From assembly GCA_038329845.1 (NCBI GenBank), contig JBBQNJ010000033.1, forward strand, positions 1-48,420: a DNA stretch of 48,420 bases, given 5' to 3'. Positions 1-7,086 of the stretch are shown here, in pieces (within the stretch, counting starts at the first letter, position 1; each line of letters opens with the position of its first letter). The notes under the pieces were generated by a model. It did no database searches, was not told the DNA's origin, and saw nothing but the letters and a program-made list of their open reading frames with translations. The translations under genes and the position numbers were made by a program. This stretch comes from JBBQNJ01 sp038329845 (lineage in GTDB: Bacteria; Planctomycetota; Phycisphaerae; Tepidisphaerales; Tepidisphaeraceae).

Positions 1-2
1 GC

Positions 3-332
3 GACTTCTACTGTCCAAAGCAGGACAAGTCCGGTCGCAGACGGCGTGAACTGAACGTCGAAGCCTGTTTCCCGGGGCTGCTGGCCTGGGTGCTTCGCCG
101 CTGGCAGGGCCAGGAACTGGCCATTGCCATCGATGCCACGAGCTCTCGAAGGGGTCGGGAGTCTTCACTGTTGTTCCTTCGGAGCTCTCGAAGGCAGCGC
201 AACGCGCTGCCGGCGAACCTGGTGCCGCGGGCGCGGGTCTGGCGCGGGTTGAGTCCGGGGGTGTTGGAACAGGGCGAAGCCAAGCCACGGGGCCTGGGCG
301 GCGCTGGGACTTGGATAGCGCCGAAGCGATGA
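3..332 (+). pseudogene. Decayed IS4-like transposase fragment, cut by the window edge
   Basis: Reading from base 3, the frame gives a transposase-like stretch (ELNVEACFPGLLAWVLRRW, then the AIAIDAT motif). This resembles the first catalytic Asp region of IS4-type DDE transposases common in planctomycetes. In that family the DAT motif is followed by a conserved strand and a 'YRGCAIPVAW'-like block. Here those are missing, replaced by a short insert bounded by two 13-bp direct repeats (GAGCTCTCGAAGG at 140-152 and 182-194), and the rest of the frame is no longer family-like before a stop at 330-332. The beginning lies outside the window. I infer a non-functional remnant. The family assignment is from memory of the motif, not from a search. 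Confidence 0.45.
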
Positions 333-685
333 TGGCGTTAGAGGCGTCGTGCCAAGGCACGGGGCTGTGGGACCGGCATTGGGCTAGAGCATTTTTCATC
401 GCGGTTAACGCATCTCCCGAAAATCGGGCACGCCCCGACGCGCCGGCGCCCGCCGGGGACATCCGCAATATTCGACGTTCGCGCCGCTGAGCGAGTTGAA
501 TCGCTCGCACATCCCCGAAAAACTGAGAAAACGGGGTCCGGACTGTGCAAACGGGGACCGGGGCAGGGTCCGGAGCCTTCATTTGCAATAGCGGGACTGA
601 GAAAAGACCGCCTGCGGCAGATTGAAGACAAGACACCGGCCTGCCGACCCGTTTTTGAAACTCCGTTGACGTTGAACCTCTTCTG
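333..685. other. Intergenic stretch without a recognisable gene
   Basis: No reading frame here looks protein-like on either strand. It holds a small hairpin (CCCGA, loop AAA, TCGGG at 416-428) and G/C-rich inverted patches near 440-460 and 520-580, but nothing I can assign. The sequence probably continues the decayed mobile-element remnant on its left. Confidence 0.4.
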
Positions 686-703
686 GTATAGGATAGGCTA
701 TAC
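686..703. promoter_or_regulatory. Palindromic operator candidate upstream of hicA
   Basis: A perfect inverted repeat, GTATAG - 6 nt - CTATAC, lies about 80 bp before the hicA start. It overlaps a weak sigma-70-like promoter (TTGACG at 666-671, 15 nt, TATAGG at 687-692). HicB antitoxins with a C-terminal ribbon-helix-helix or HTH domain are known to repress their own promoters through palindromes placed like this. The assignment as the HicB site is inferred from position and symmetry. Confidence 0.5.
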
Positions 704-781
704 AGCCCGAGCAACAATCGCAGGGTCCCCATTGGAGAGTGGTTTGCGATGGCCACTCGGGTCTGGTGCGCGGCCCTGGGG

Positions 782-973
782 ATGCCAAGTGAAGTTCGTT
801 TTTCAGAAGTGAGACGTCTGGTCGAGAAGCATGGTTGGGTTCTCATCCGTGTCCGCGGTTCCCACCACGTCTTTCGAAAATCAGACGGCGCGATGTATTC
901 CGTCCCGGTGCATCATGGCAAAGTCAAACCGTTCTATTTCCGCGAAATCAAGAAGCAGGTCGGGGAACATTGA
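782..973 (+). CDS. hicA: HicA-family mRNA interferase toxin
   Basis: A 63-residue protein matching the HicA/YcfA fold: an N-terminal helix (VRRLVEKHGW), a strand, the catalytic GSHHVF motif with the active-site His at about residue 27, then the basic strand SVPVHHGKVKPFYFREIKKQV. HicA is a small RNase with a double-stranded-RNA-binding-like fold that cleaves mRNA when not bound by HicB. The start at 782 gives the usual family length. An in-frame ATG at 749 with a better-placed GGAGAG (733-738) would add 11 residues without family character, so the true start is undecided. It overlaps the downstream antitoxin frame by a few bases. Confidence 0.8.
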   Translation: MPSEVRFSEVRRLVEKHGWVLIRVRGSHHVFRKSDGAMYSVPVHHGKVKPFYFREIKKQVGEH

Positions 974-1346
974 TCGCCCGTTCGACCCGGCGGTGCTGGC
1001 CCGTGCTCGCCGGATTGCCGAGCAATATCGCCTAATCATTCGTCTCGAGGACGGCGAGTATTATGGCCAGGCGCTGGAACTGCCCGGTGCGATGAATCAC
1101 GGAAAGACGCCGGATGAGTGCATGGAGACGACGATCGACATCGTGACATCCACCGTTGCGACAATGCTTGAGCGAGGCGATGTGCCGCCGTTGCCGGCCT
1201 CGGATGAGCGTCGTGACGAGCAGGTCAATGTCCGCTTGAGCAAACTGGAAAAAGTGACGTTCGAGGAAGCGGCCCGGAGCCGCGGCTTCCGCGGCGTGTC
1301 GGATTTCATGCGCAGCGCCGCGATGAGCAGCGTCGCATCCCGATAA
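969..1346 (+). CDS. hicB: HicB-family antitoxin, possibly with an ATT start codon
   Basis: A protein of about 125 residues. The N-terminal half (IDRPFDPAVLARARRIAEQY, then LEDGEYYGQALELPGAM and GKTPDECMETT) is the partially degraded RNase-H-like HicB fold that plugs the HicA active site. The C-terminal part (VNVRLSKLEKVTFEEAARSRGFRGVSDFMRSAAM) looks like a CopG/Arc-type DNA-binding domain and would bind the operator upstream. Homologues I recall begin M-I-D-R-P-F-D-P. Here the codon at the Met position is AAC, so no ATG exists at the conserved start. The choices are ATT at 969, overlapping the hicA stop and preceded by AGGTCGGGG, or GTG at 993, which lacks a ribosome binding site. Coupled translation from hicA is likely. 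Confidence 0.75.
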   Translation: MDRPFDPAVLARARRIAEQYRLIIRLEDGEYYGQALELPGAMNHGKTPDECMETTIDIVTSTVATMLERGDVPPLPASDERRDEQVNVRLSKLEKVTFEEAARSRGFRGVSDFMRSAAMSSVASR

Positions 1347-1437
1347 TCCGGCAGACGGGGCGCGATCGGGTGGATTTGCTCGCGAACTCCTTGTTGACGA
1401 ATTCCCCAAGCCAGAACTCCGTCACGCCTCTTGGGGT

Positions 1438-1487
1438 GCAGGCCTCCGGCCTGCATGGCTTTGAGCAAGGTGCAGGCTGGAAGCCTG
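1438..1487. repeat. Pair of short REP-like palindromes, CAGGCN-3 nt-NGCCTG
   Basis: Two adjacent palindromes share one design: 6-7 bp arms ending in CAGGC/GCCTG around a three-base loop of TCC or GGA (1438-1454 and 1473-1487). The same design recurs at 29878-29894 and 29931-29945, so this is an interspersed repeat family. The copies sit just before the amidohydrolase and could form hairpins in its leader. Confidence 0.6.
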
Positions 1488-1514
1488 TGCTGTTTGGCGG
1501 GTAGGATGCGGGGG

Positions 1515-2762
1515 ATGAACCCGGGGCTGATGATCCTCCGTGCCGGCTGGGTCGTTTCGGTGTCGGCGCCGCCGCTGCGCGAGGGGGCGGTGGTGATCGA
1601 CGGCGGGCGGATCGCAGCGGTGGGGCCGGCGTCGGATCTTGCGGGGGCATACCCGGCGGCGCGGCTCGTGGATCTGCCGGACGCGATTCTCATCCCCGGG
1701 CTGGTCAATCCGCATACCCATCTTGAACTGAGCGGCCATGAGGCGGGGGACACTCCCGGCGGGTCGTTCACGGATTGGATCGTCTCGATCGCGCCGAGGA
1801 TGCGGCAGAGCGACGAGTCGATCGAGGTTGTGGTCACCGACGCCACCCGGCGCGGGATCGAGCAGTGTCTGCGATTCGGCGTGACCACGGTCGGCGACAT
1901 CACTCGCCACATCGCTATTACCCGCCCGATTCTCGCGGATTCGCCGTTGAGATCCGTCAGTTTCGGTGAAGCGCTGGGACTGGCGGCGGCGCGGCCGCGG
2001 TTCGAGGCGGCACTGGCGGCCGCCGCCGATGAAACGTTCGCCCGCGGGCGCCTTCGCGTGGGGATCAGTCCCCATGCCCCATATACGGTGGACCTGGACG
2101 GATATCGCCAGTGCGTCGAGCTGGCGCGGCGGCGCAGGCTGCCGCTGGCGACACATCTGGCCGAGACCTGCGACGAAACGGCGTTTCTGGTGGATCATTC
2201 CGGCCCGTTCCGCGAAGTCTGGCAGCGTCTGGGGACTTGGGCCGAAGGGGTCACGACATACCCGGGGCGGCCGATCCGCTTTGCCGCGGCGGTGGGGTTG
2301 CTGGACCTGCCGGCGGTGTTGGCGCATGTCAACGACTGCGATGAATCGGAACTGGACCTGTTGTCGCGCGGGCGCGCGGGGGTCGTTCATTGTCCGCGGA
2401 CGCACCGGTATTTCGGACGACCGCCGCATCCCTGGCGCGAAATGCTGGATCGCGGGATCAACGTGGCCTTGGGGACCGATTCCTGCGCCAGTTCACCGGA
2501 CCTCGACTTAATGGCCGAAGCGAGGGTGTTGTTTTCGCAAGCGCCCGATACGCCCCCGGCGCGAATTCTCGAAATGATCACGCTTCGCGGTGCCAAGATG
2601 CTGGGAATGCAGAGCGAAATCGGCTCGCTCGAAGCGGGCAAGCGGGCCGACATCGGCGCCTGGATCGCACCGGGGCCGACCGACGACCCGATCCGGGCGC
2701 TGCTGGCCACCGATGCTGCATTGCCCGCGGCGGTCTGGATCGACGGCGATCGCGTGGCGTAA
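1515..2762 (+). CDS. Amidohydrolase/deaminase of the chlorohydrolase (cytosine deaminase-like) family
   Basis: A 415-residue metal-dependent hydrolase. Visible family landmarks, in order, are the N-terminal beta-sandwich piece (LMILRAGWVVSVSAPPLREGAVVIDGGRIAAVGPA), the metal-binding HxH in PGLVNPHTHLELSG, a substrate-loop His in ISPHAPYTVD, the metal-ligand His in LATHLAETCDE, LAHVNDCDE, and the catalytic Asp in LGTDSCASSPDLDL. The C-terminus closes the beta-sandwich with LEAGKRADIGAW. Members deaminate or dechlorinate ring nitrogen compounds. Aminofutalosine deaminase of the alternative menaquinone pathway is one candidate, but the substrate cannot be read from sequence. The start at 1515 follows a purine-rich GCGGGGG; an in-frame ATG at 1506 is also possible. 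Confidence 0.85.
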   Translation: MNPGLMILRAGWVVSVSAPPLREGAVVIDGGRIAAVGPASDLAGAYPAARLVDLPDAILIPGLVNPHTHLELSGHEAGDTPGGSFTDWIVSIAPRMRQSDESIEVVVTDATRRGIEQCLRFGVTTVGDITRHIAITRPILADSPLRSVSFGEALGLAAARPRFEAALAAAADETFARGRLRVGISPHAPYTVDLDGYRQCVELARRRRLPLATHLAETCDETAFLVDHSGPFREVWQRLGTWAEGVTTYPGRPIRFAAAVGLLDLPAVLAHVNDCDESELDLLSRGRAGVVHCPRTHRYFGRPPHPWREMLDRGINVALGTDSCASSPDLDLMAEARVLFSQAPDTPPARILEMITLRGAKMLGMQSEIGSLEAGKRADIGAWIAPGPTDDPIRALLATDAALPAAVWIDGDRVA

Positions 2763-2886
2763 TTTTCGGCGAGTGTAATTTTCGGCGCTGCGTCGCGGCC
2801 CGCTTCTTGCTTACAGTTCGAGCAGCACAAGACAGGTCGTCGTGAGGCGGCCAAAAACGGATGTTTTAACCAAGAAGGAGTCTATT

Positions 2887-3192
2887 ATGTCACGCATGGG
2901 TGACGCCGGCGCACAGGCCGGCCAACAGGCGGGTTCGGCCGCGCAGACATTGAAGGACAAGGCCGAACATGTGGGCGATCAGATTCGCGATAAGGCGGAA
3001 CAGGCCAAAGCCGCGGCCAAAGAGCAGGTGGAGCATCTGCGCGACAAGGCCTCGCAGTATTACGACCAGGGCAAGCAGATGGCTTCGCGCTGGGAGGAAA
3101 ACGCCGAGGGTTACGTGCGCGACCAGCCGGTCAAGAGCCTGCTGATCGCCGCGGGGATCGGCTTTGCCATCGGAATGCTCCTGCGCAAGTAG
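2887..3192 (+). CDS. DUF883 (ElaB/YqjD-like) tail-anchored membrane protein
   Basis: A 101-residue protein made of a long, highly charged Ala/Lys/Glu/Gln amphipathic helix (LKDKAEHVGDQIRDKAEQAK and similar heptads, about residues 20-75), the DUF883 block YVRDQPVKSLLIAAGIGFAIGMLLRK, and a Gly-rich C-terminal membrane segment. In E. coli, ElaB/YqjD/YgaM are stress-induced inner-membrane proteins that can associate with ribosomes through the soluble part. The start is set by a strong AAGAAGGAG at 2872-2880. It heads a three-gene cluster with the two genes that follow, like the yqjD-yqjE-yqjK arrangement in enterobacteria. Confidence 0.85.
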   Translation: MSRMGDAGAQAGQQAGSAAQTLKDKAEHVGDQIRDKAEQAKAAAKEQVEHLRDKASQYYDQGKQMASRWEENAEGYVRDQPVKSLLIAAGIGFAIGMLLRK

Positions 3193-3202
3193 GGGTGTCA
3201 TC

Positions 3203-3805
3203 GTGGACACACCGGCGGAGCGCGACGACGAGACGTCGCGCGCTCCGCCGGACGATGTCCCGCATCTCGTTCCCGACGATCAAGGCGAAGTCGAAATGGA
3301 AGGTCCACCCCGACAATCCGGCATACCGCACTCGACAGATCGGCTCAATGATCCGCCGGTGGCTGCGGACGATTTTTCAAGACTGTGGGAAGACACTCGC
3401 CGGCGGGTCGTCGAACTGAAATCGTATGCCCAGTATTACATCAGCGCCAAGCGCGACGCGATCAAGGCGAAGATCGTGCGCGCCAGTCTTTGGGTGATCG
3501 CCGGTATCGTGGCGATGGTCGCGGGATTGTGCGTTTTGGCGACGGCGGTGGCGCTGCTGCTGGGGTCGATCGCCGACTTGATCAGCGGCGCGGTGGGACG
3601 CTCCTGGGCCGGTGGGATGATCGTCGGTGGCGGGCTGTTGCTGATCATCGCGCTGGGTCTGTGGCTGGGTCCGAAGTTATTTGTCAAAGCGTTGCGGAAG
3701 GCGACGGTGAAGAAGTATGAGGAAATCCGACGCAAACAGCGGAGCGACTTCGGGCACGATGTCCATGAGCGAGCCGACGAAAAAGCCCACGTCCCACGCG
3801 GATAA
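3203..3805 (+). CDS. YqjE/phage-holin-like membrane protein
   Basis: A 200-residue protein with a polar N-terminal half rich in Asp/Glu/Pro, a basic amphipathic helix (LKSYAQYYISAKRDAIKAKIVRA), and two hydrophobic segments (about residues 96-125 and 135-158) before a charged tail. This layout matches the putative Actinobacterial holin-X/YqjE superfamily that commonly follows DUF883 genes. I chose the GTG start at 3203 because GGGGTG precedes it and it directly follows the DUF883 stop. Its 3' end overlaps the next frame, which suggests translational coupling. Its function is not established; the context suggests a membrane stress role. Confidence 0.7.
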   Translation: MDTPAERDDETSRAPPDDVPHLVPDDQGEVEMEGPPRQSGIPHSTDRLNDPPVAADDFSRLWEDTRRRVVELKSYAQYYISAKRDAIKAKIVRASLWVIAGIVAMVAGLCVLATAVALLLGSIADLISGAVGRSWAGGMIVGGGLLLIIALGLWLGPKLFVKALRKATVKKYEEIRRKQRSDFGHDVHERADEKAHVPRG

Positions 3806-4271
3806 ATCCGGCGACAGCGCGGCGCGGGGCGACGGCGCTGCCGGAAGCGAGTCGGCCTATCTGGCCGATCAGGCTGCGCAGGCTCGGGCGGCGATCGGGA
3901 AGGTGCTGGGCGAACTCGGCGGCAACGTCGGGCGAATCGCCGATCCCCGCCGATTGACCCGCAAGCATCCCTGGCCGGCGGTCGGGGGCGCGGCGGTGGC
4001 GGGATTCGCCGGGGCATTGGTCGCCATTCCATCGCGAGAAGATCGAGAACGAAAAAAGGCCGCCGAATGGGTTCGGATGACGCAATGCCCCTGCGACGGG
4101 GATGGCCAGACGCCGCCGAAGGAAAAGAAGCCCGCCAAGGAGCGTTCCTTTCTGTTCGGCCTGCTGAAATCCCTGTTCAAGGTCTTGGAGCCGGCCATGC
4201 TCAGCGCCGTATCGGCGGGGATCACGGCCAAGATGTCCAACGACGAGGCGACGCCGAATCCAAGTCAGTGA
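3759..4271 (+). CDS. Hypothetical membrane-associated protein, third gene of the DUF883/YqjE cluster
   Basis: A protein of about 170 residues. The N-terminus is polar (KKPTSHADKSGDSAARGD); it is followed by a helix resembling the DUF883 soluble region (YLADQAAQARAAIGKVLGELGG), the phrase RKHPWPAVGGAAVAGFAGALVAIPSRE with a short membrane-like segment at about residues 68-86, and a second hydrophobic stretch (LEPAMLSAVSAGITAKM) near the end. The pattern 'KHPWPAVGGAAVAGF' echoes the DUF883 'xxPxxAVxxAAGxG' block, so this may be a divergent relative. Starts at 3759 and 3765 are both possible and overlap the preceding gene by about 40 bp. No known function. Confidence 0.6.
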   Translation: MSMSEPTKKPTSHADKSGDSAARGDGAAGSESAYLADQAAQARAAIGKVLGELGGNVGRIADPRRLTRKHPWPAVGGAAVAGFAGALVAIPSREDRERKKAAEWVRMTQCPCDGDGQTPPKEKKPAKERSFLFGLLKSLFKVLEPAMLSAVSAGITAKMSNDEATPNPSQ

Positions 4272-4553
4272 ATCGGAGTTAAGACTCTGTTCTAACTGGT
4301 TTTGTTGTCGTATCCCACCGCCGCAATGTCGGTTGCCTCGAACGCGGTTCGGACGGGCGGTTTGCCCGCTTAACGCATCCCGCAGGTAGGATGATGCCCC
4401 GTGGCCTGTTCTCAGGGATGAGAGTCCGGCGACATTCGCCCTGCATGGCAGCAGGGGCCTAAGTTCATAAATCATTGTCAAAACTTATCTTACAAAAGTG
4501 TCCCTTTTTGTCCGGTTTTATAGCCCGTGGCACTGGGGTTGTGATTGCCGGGC
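4272..4553 (+). other. Non-coding spacer with several hairpins; structured RNA possible
   Basis: No convincing reading frame. Two compact perfect hairpins are visible: CGGGC-GGTTT-GCCCG (4354-4368) and CCCTGC-ATGGCA-GCAGGG (4439-4456). An AT-rich tract with TTGTCA and TTTTAT blocks (about 4460-4525) looks like promoter DNA for ccmE. The first part could be the 3' UTR of the membrane cluster or a small RNA of the 6S or cis-regulatory type; I cannot match it to a known family by eye. Confidence 0.3.
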
Positions 4554-4991
4554 ATGACCTCGGTGCATAAAAAGCTCATAGTGGCGGGGATCGTTCTTGG
4601 CGGGGCGGTGGGGTATCTGGCGTTCGCCGGGGTGCAAAAGGGTTGGGTCTACTTCCTTAAGGTGGATGATTACGCGGCCCATCTGGACGATCACCGGGAC
4701 CGTCGGGTGAAACTGAGCGGCAAGGTCGCCGGCGAAGGGGTCTTCGAGGATCGGGCGGCGCTGGTCGCCCGGTTCCCGCTGGTCGGAGAGTCCAGCCAAG
4801 TTCCGGTCGTCTACAAAGGCGTCATTCCCGACATGTTCAAACCGGGGCATGAAGTGATTGTCGAAGGCAAGCTCGATTCGGCCGGCGTGTTTCAGGCCGA
4901 CGTGCTGATGACCAAGTGCGCCAGCAAATACGAAGCGGGCGAGAAGCATCCGGCGGTGCCGGCCGATCACCCCGGGGTCGTTGTCGATTGA
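4554..4991 (+). CDS. ccmE: Cytochrome c maturation heme chaperone CcmE, cysteine (CxxxY) variant
   Basis: A 145-residue protein with one N-terminal membrane anchor (residues 7-27) and the periplasmic OB-fold of CcmE (VKLSGKVAGEGVF, VPVVYKGVIPDMFKPGHEVIVEGKL, FQADVLMTKCASKYE). CcmE takes heme from CcmC/CcmAB and hands it to CcmF for attachment to apocytochrome c. Classical CcmE binds heme covalently through the His of an HxxxY motif; here that position is Cys122 in C-A-S-K-Y126. The CxxxY form defines the natural variant called System I*, known from Desulfovibrio and some archaea, which lacks CcmG and CcmH. The start at 4554 gives a normal CcmE N-terminus; a TTG at 4545 is also in frame. It precedes ccmF by 19 bp. 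Confidence 0.92.
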   Translation: MTSVHKKLIVAGIVLGGAVGYLAFAGVQKGWVYFLKVDDYAAHLDDHRDRRVKLSGKVAGEGVFEDRAALVARFPLVGESSQVPVVYKGVIPDMFKPGHEVIVEGKLDSAGVFQADVLMTKCASKYEAGEKHPAVPADHPGVVVD

Positions 4992-5010
4992 GCCAGTCGT
5001 TGAGAAACCC

Positions 5011-7059
5011 ATGATTGATCTAGGAAATTACAGTTTGGCAATGGCGGTTTTGTTGTCGGCGGTGGCGATCCTGGGGTCGCTGGCGGCGGGGCGATTGGAA
5101 TCGGCGCCGGCGCTTCGGTTGGCAAAACTGTCGGTGGCGGGGGTGGCCGGGCTATTCACACTGGCGTCGATCATTTTGATCGCGGCGCTGCTCGATCACG
5201 ATTTTCGGCTGGATTACGTGGCCCGATACACCGAGCGGGCCTTGCCGACCGGGTATCTTCTGGCGGCGTTTTGGGCCGGACAAGAGGGCAGCCTGCTGCT
5301 GTGGGCGTGGATGCTCGGGGCGATGAGCGTGGTGACGGTCTACCTAAGCCACCGCAACGGCGAACCGGCCGAGCAGGCGGGGATCGTCGGAACGCTGGCG
5401 GCGGTGTGCGGATTTTTCGCGGCGCTGATGCTCTTCGCGGCCAATCCGTTCGCGCTGGCGCCGCAGGTGTTGGCGGACGGGCACGGGCTGAATCCGATGC
5501 TCCAGGATCCGGGGATGATCGCCCATCCGCCGGCGCTGTTTCTCGGCTACGCCGCGTGCGCGGTGCCCTTCGCGCTGATGGTCGGGGCACTGATCGCCGG
5601 GCGACGCGACAACGACTGGATCGTCGGCATTCGGCGCTGGACGATTGTCGCTTGGTTGTTCTTGACGATCGGGATCATCCTCGGCGCTCAGTGGGCGTAT
5701 GTGGAACTGGGCTGGGGCGGGTACTGGGCGTGGGATCCGGTCGAAAACGCCTCGCTATTGCCGTGGTTGACGGCCACGGCGCTGCTCCACTCGATTATGC
5801 CGCAGCAGCATCGCGGCATGTTCAAGCGATGGAACGTCAGCCTGATCGCCGTCACGTTTATCCTCTGCATTTTCGGAACGTATCTCACCCGCAGCGGCGT
5901 GATCCAATCGGTTCACTCGTTCGGCGAGAGCGTGGTGGGGACGTTCTTCCTGGGGTTCCTGGGGTTGACGATCGTGGTCAGCGCGGCGCTGGTGGCGTTG
6001 CGCTGGAAGTCACTTCGTGGCGAGCATTCGCTCGAGGTGCTGCTGGGGCGCGAGGCGGCGTTTCTTGCCGTCAATGTGTTGCTAAGCGTGATGACCTTGG
6101 CGACGCTGGTGGGGACTATCCTGCCGCTGTTGACGGGCAATCCCATCGTCGCGTTCTTCTTCCCTCGCTGGTCGGGGGGGGTGAGCGTCGGGGAGAACTA
6201 CTACAACAAGCTGGTTGTTCCGATGGGTTTGCTGTTGGCGGGCTTGATGGCCGCGGGGCCGCTGCTGATCTACGGCACCGAGGCGACGGCCCGCTTCCTG
6301 CGCGGGATGATCATTCCGATTTTCGCCGGGGCGATCGGGGCGGCGGCGCTGGCGGCGATGGGGATCATCAACGGCTGGGCGCTGTTCGCGGGATTCATCA
6401 CCGCCGCCGGATTGACGGCGATCGTCATCGAGGTCGCCAAGGCGATCTGGGCGCGGGCTGCGGCGAATGACGAAGTGCTGCTGGTGGCCGCGATCCGCAC
6501 CTTTGACGGCAATCATCGGCGCTACGGGGGACAACTGGTCCATGTCGGGGTGTTCATGGTCGTGGCCGGGATCATCGGATCGAGCGTGTTCAGCAACAAG
6601 CAGACGTTCCAGCTCAAGCCCGGGCAGAGCGCGGAAATCGCCGGGCAGATCGTCAAGTACGAGGGGATGCGCGAGGTCCGCGAGCCGAACTACACGGCGA
6701 TGCAGGCGGACGTGACGCTTACCGGCGCCAACGGCGTGGGCGTGAAGGTATCACCGCAGCGGCGGTTCTACGACAAGAGCGAGCAGCCCAACAGCGAAGT
6801 ATCCATTCGATCCGATTGGGACAAGGATACGTATGTCATGCTCGCCGGCTGGAGCGATGGCGGGAACCTCGCGGCGATCCAGGTGATGATTAACCCGCTG
6901 GTGAGCTGGATCTGGATCGGCGGGATCGTGATGACGCTGGGCGGGCTACTATGTTTGATGCCCCGGCTGTTGCCGGTGGCGCAGACCGAAGCGATCGAGC
7001 AACCAGCGCCGGCGCGGGCCGGCGGGCGCAAAGCCGTCAAGCTGGCCGCTGCGCGCTGA
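5011..7059 (+). CDS. ccmF: Heme lyase subunit CcmF
   Basis: A 682-residue polytopic membrane protein, a normal CcmF length. The signature WWD domain is visible as GWGGYWAWDPVENASLLPW at about residues 233-251, with the flanking conserved His motifs (MIAHPPALFLGYAA before it; LLHSIMPQQHRGMFKRWN after it). CcmF holds a b-type heme and the periplasmic WWD domain, and joins heme delivered by CcmE to CXXCH cysteines of apocytochrome c. The C-terminal third includes a periplasmic domain (QTFQLKPGQSAEIAGQIVKY) and a final membrane segment. A TTG at 4981 extends the frame into ccmE, but ATG 5011 is the natural start. With no ccmH here, CcmF may have to recognise the apocytochrome alone or with the next protein. 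Confidence 0.95.
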   Translation: MIDLGNYSLAMAVLLSAVAILGSLAAGRLESAPALRLAKLSVAGVAGLFTLASIILIAALLDHDFRLDYVARYTERALPTGYLLAAFWAGQEGSLLLWAWMLGAMSVVTVYLSHRNGEPAEQAGIVGTLAAVCGFFAALMLFAANPFALAPQVLADGHGLNPMLQDPGMIAHPPALFLGYAACAVPFALMVGALIAGRRDNDWIVGIRRWTIVAWLFLTIGIILGAQWAYVELGWGGYWAWDPVENASLLPWLTATALLHSIMPQQHRGMFKRWNVSLIAVTFILCIFGTYLTRSGVIQSVHSFGESVVGTFFLGFLGLTIVVSAALVALRWKSLRGEHSLEVLLGREAAFLAVNVLLSVMTLATLVGTILPLLTGNPIVAFFFPRWSGGVSVGENYYNKLVVPMGLLLAGLMAAGPLLIYGTEATARFLRGMIIPIFAGAIGAAALAAMGIINGWALFAGFITAAGLTAIVIEVAKAIWARAAANDEVLLVAAIRTFDGNHRRYGGQLVHVGVFMVVAGIIGSSVFSNKQTFQLKPGQSAEIAGQIVKYEGMREVREPNYTAMQADVTLTGANGVGVKVSPQRRFYDKSEQPNSEVSIRSDWDKDTYVMLAGWSDGGNLAAIQVMINPLVSWIWIGGIVMTLGGLLCLMPRLLPVAQTEAIEQPAPARAGGRKAVKLAAAR

Positions 7060-7086
7060 ATGCGGAGAACTGAAAACGAGGACGTG

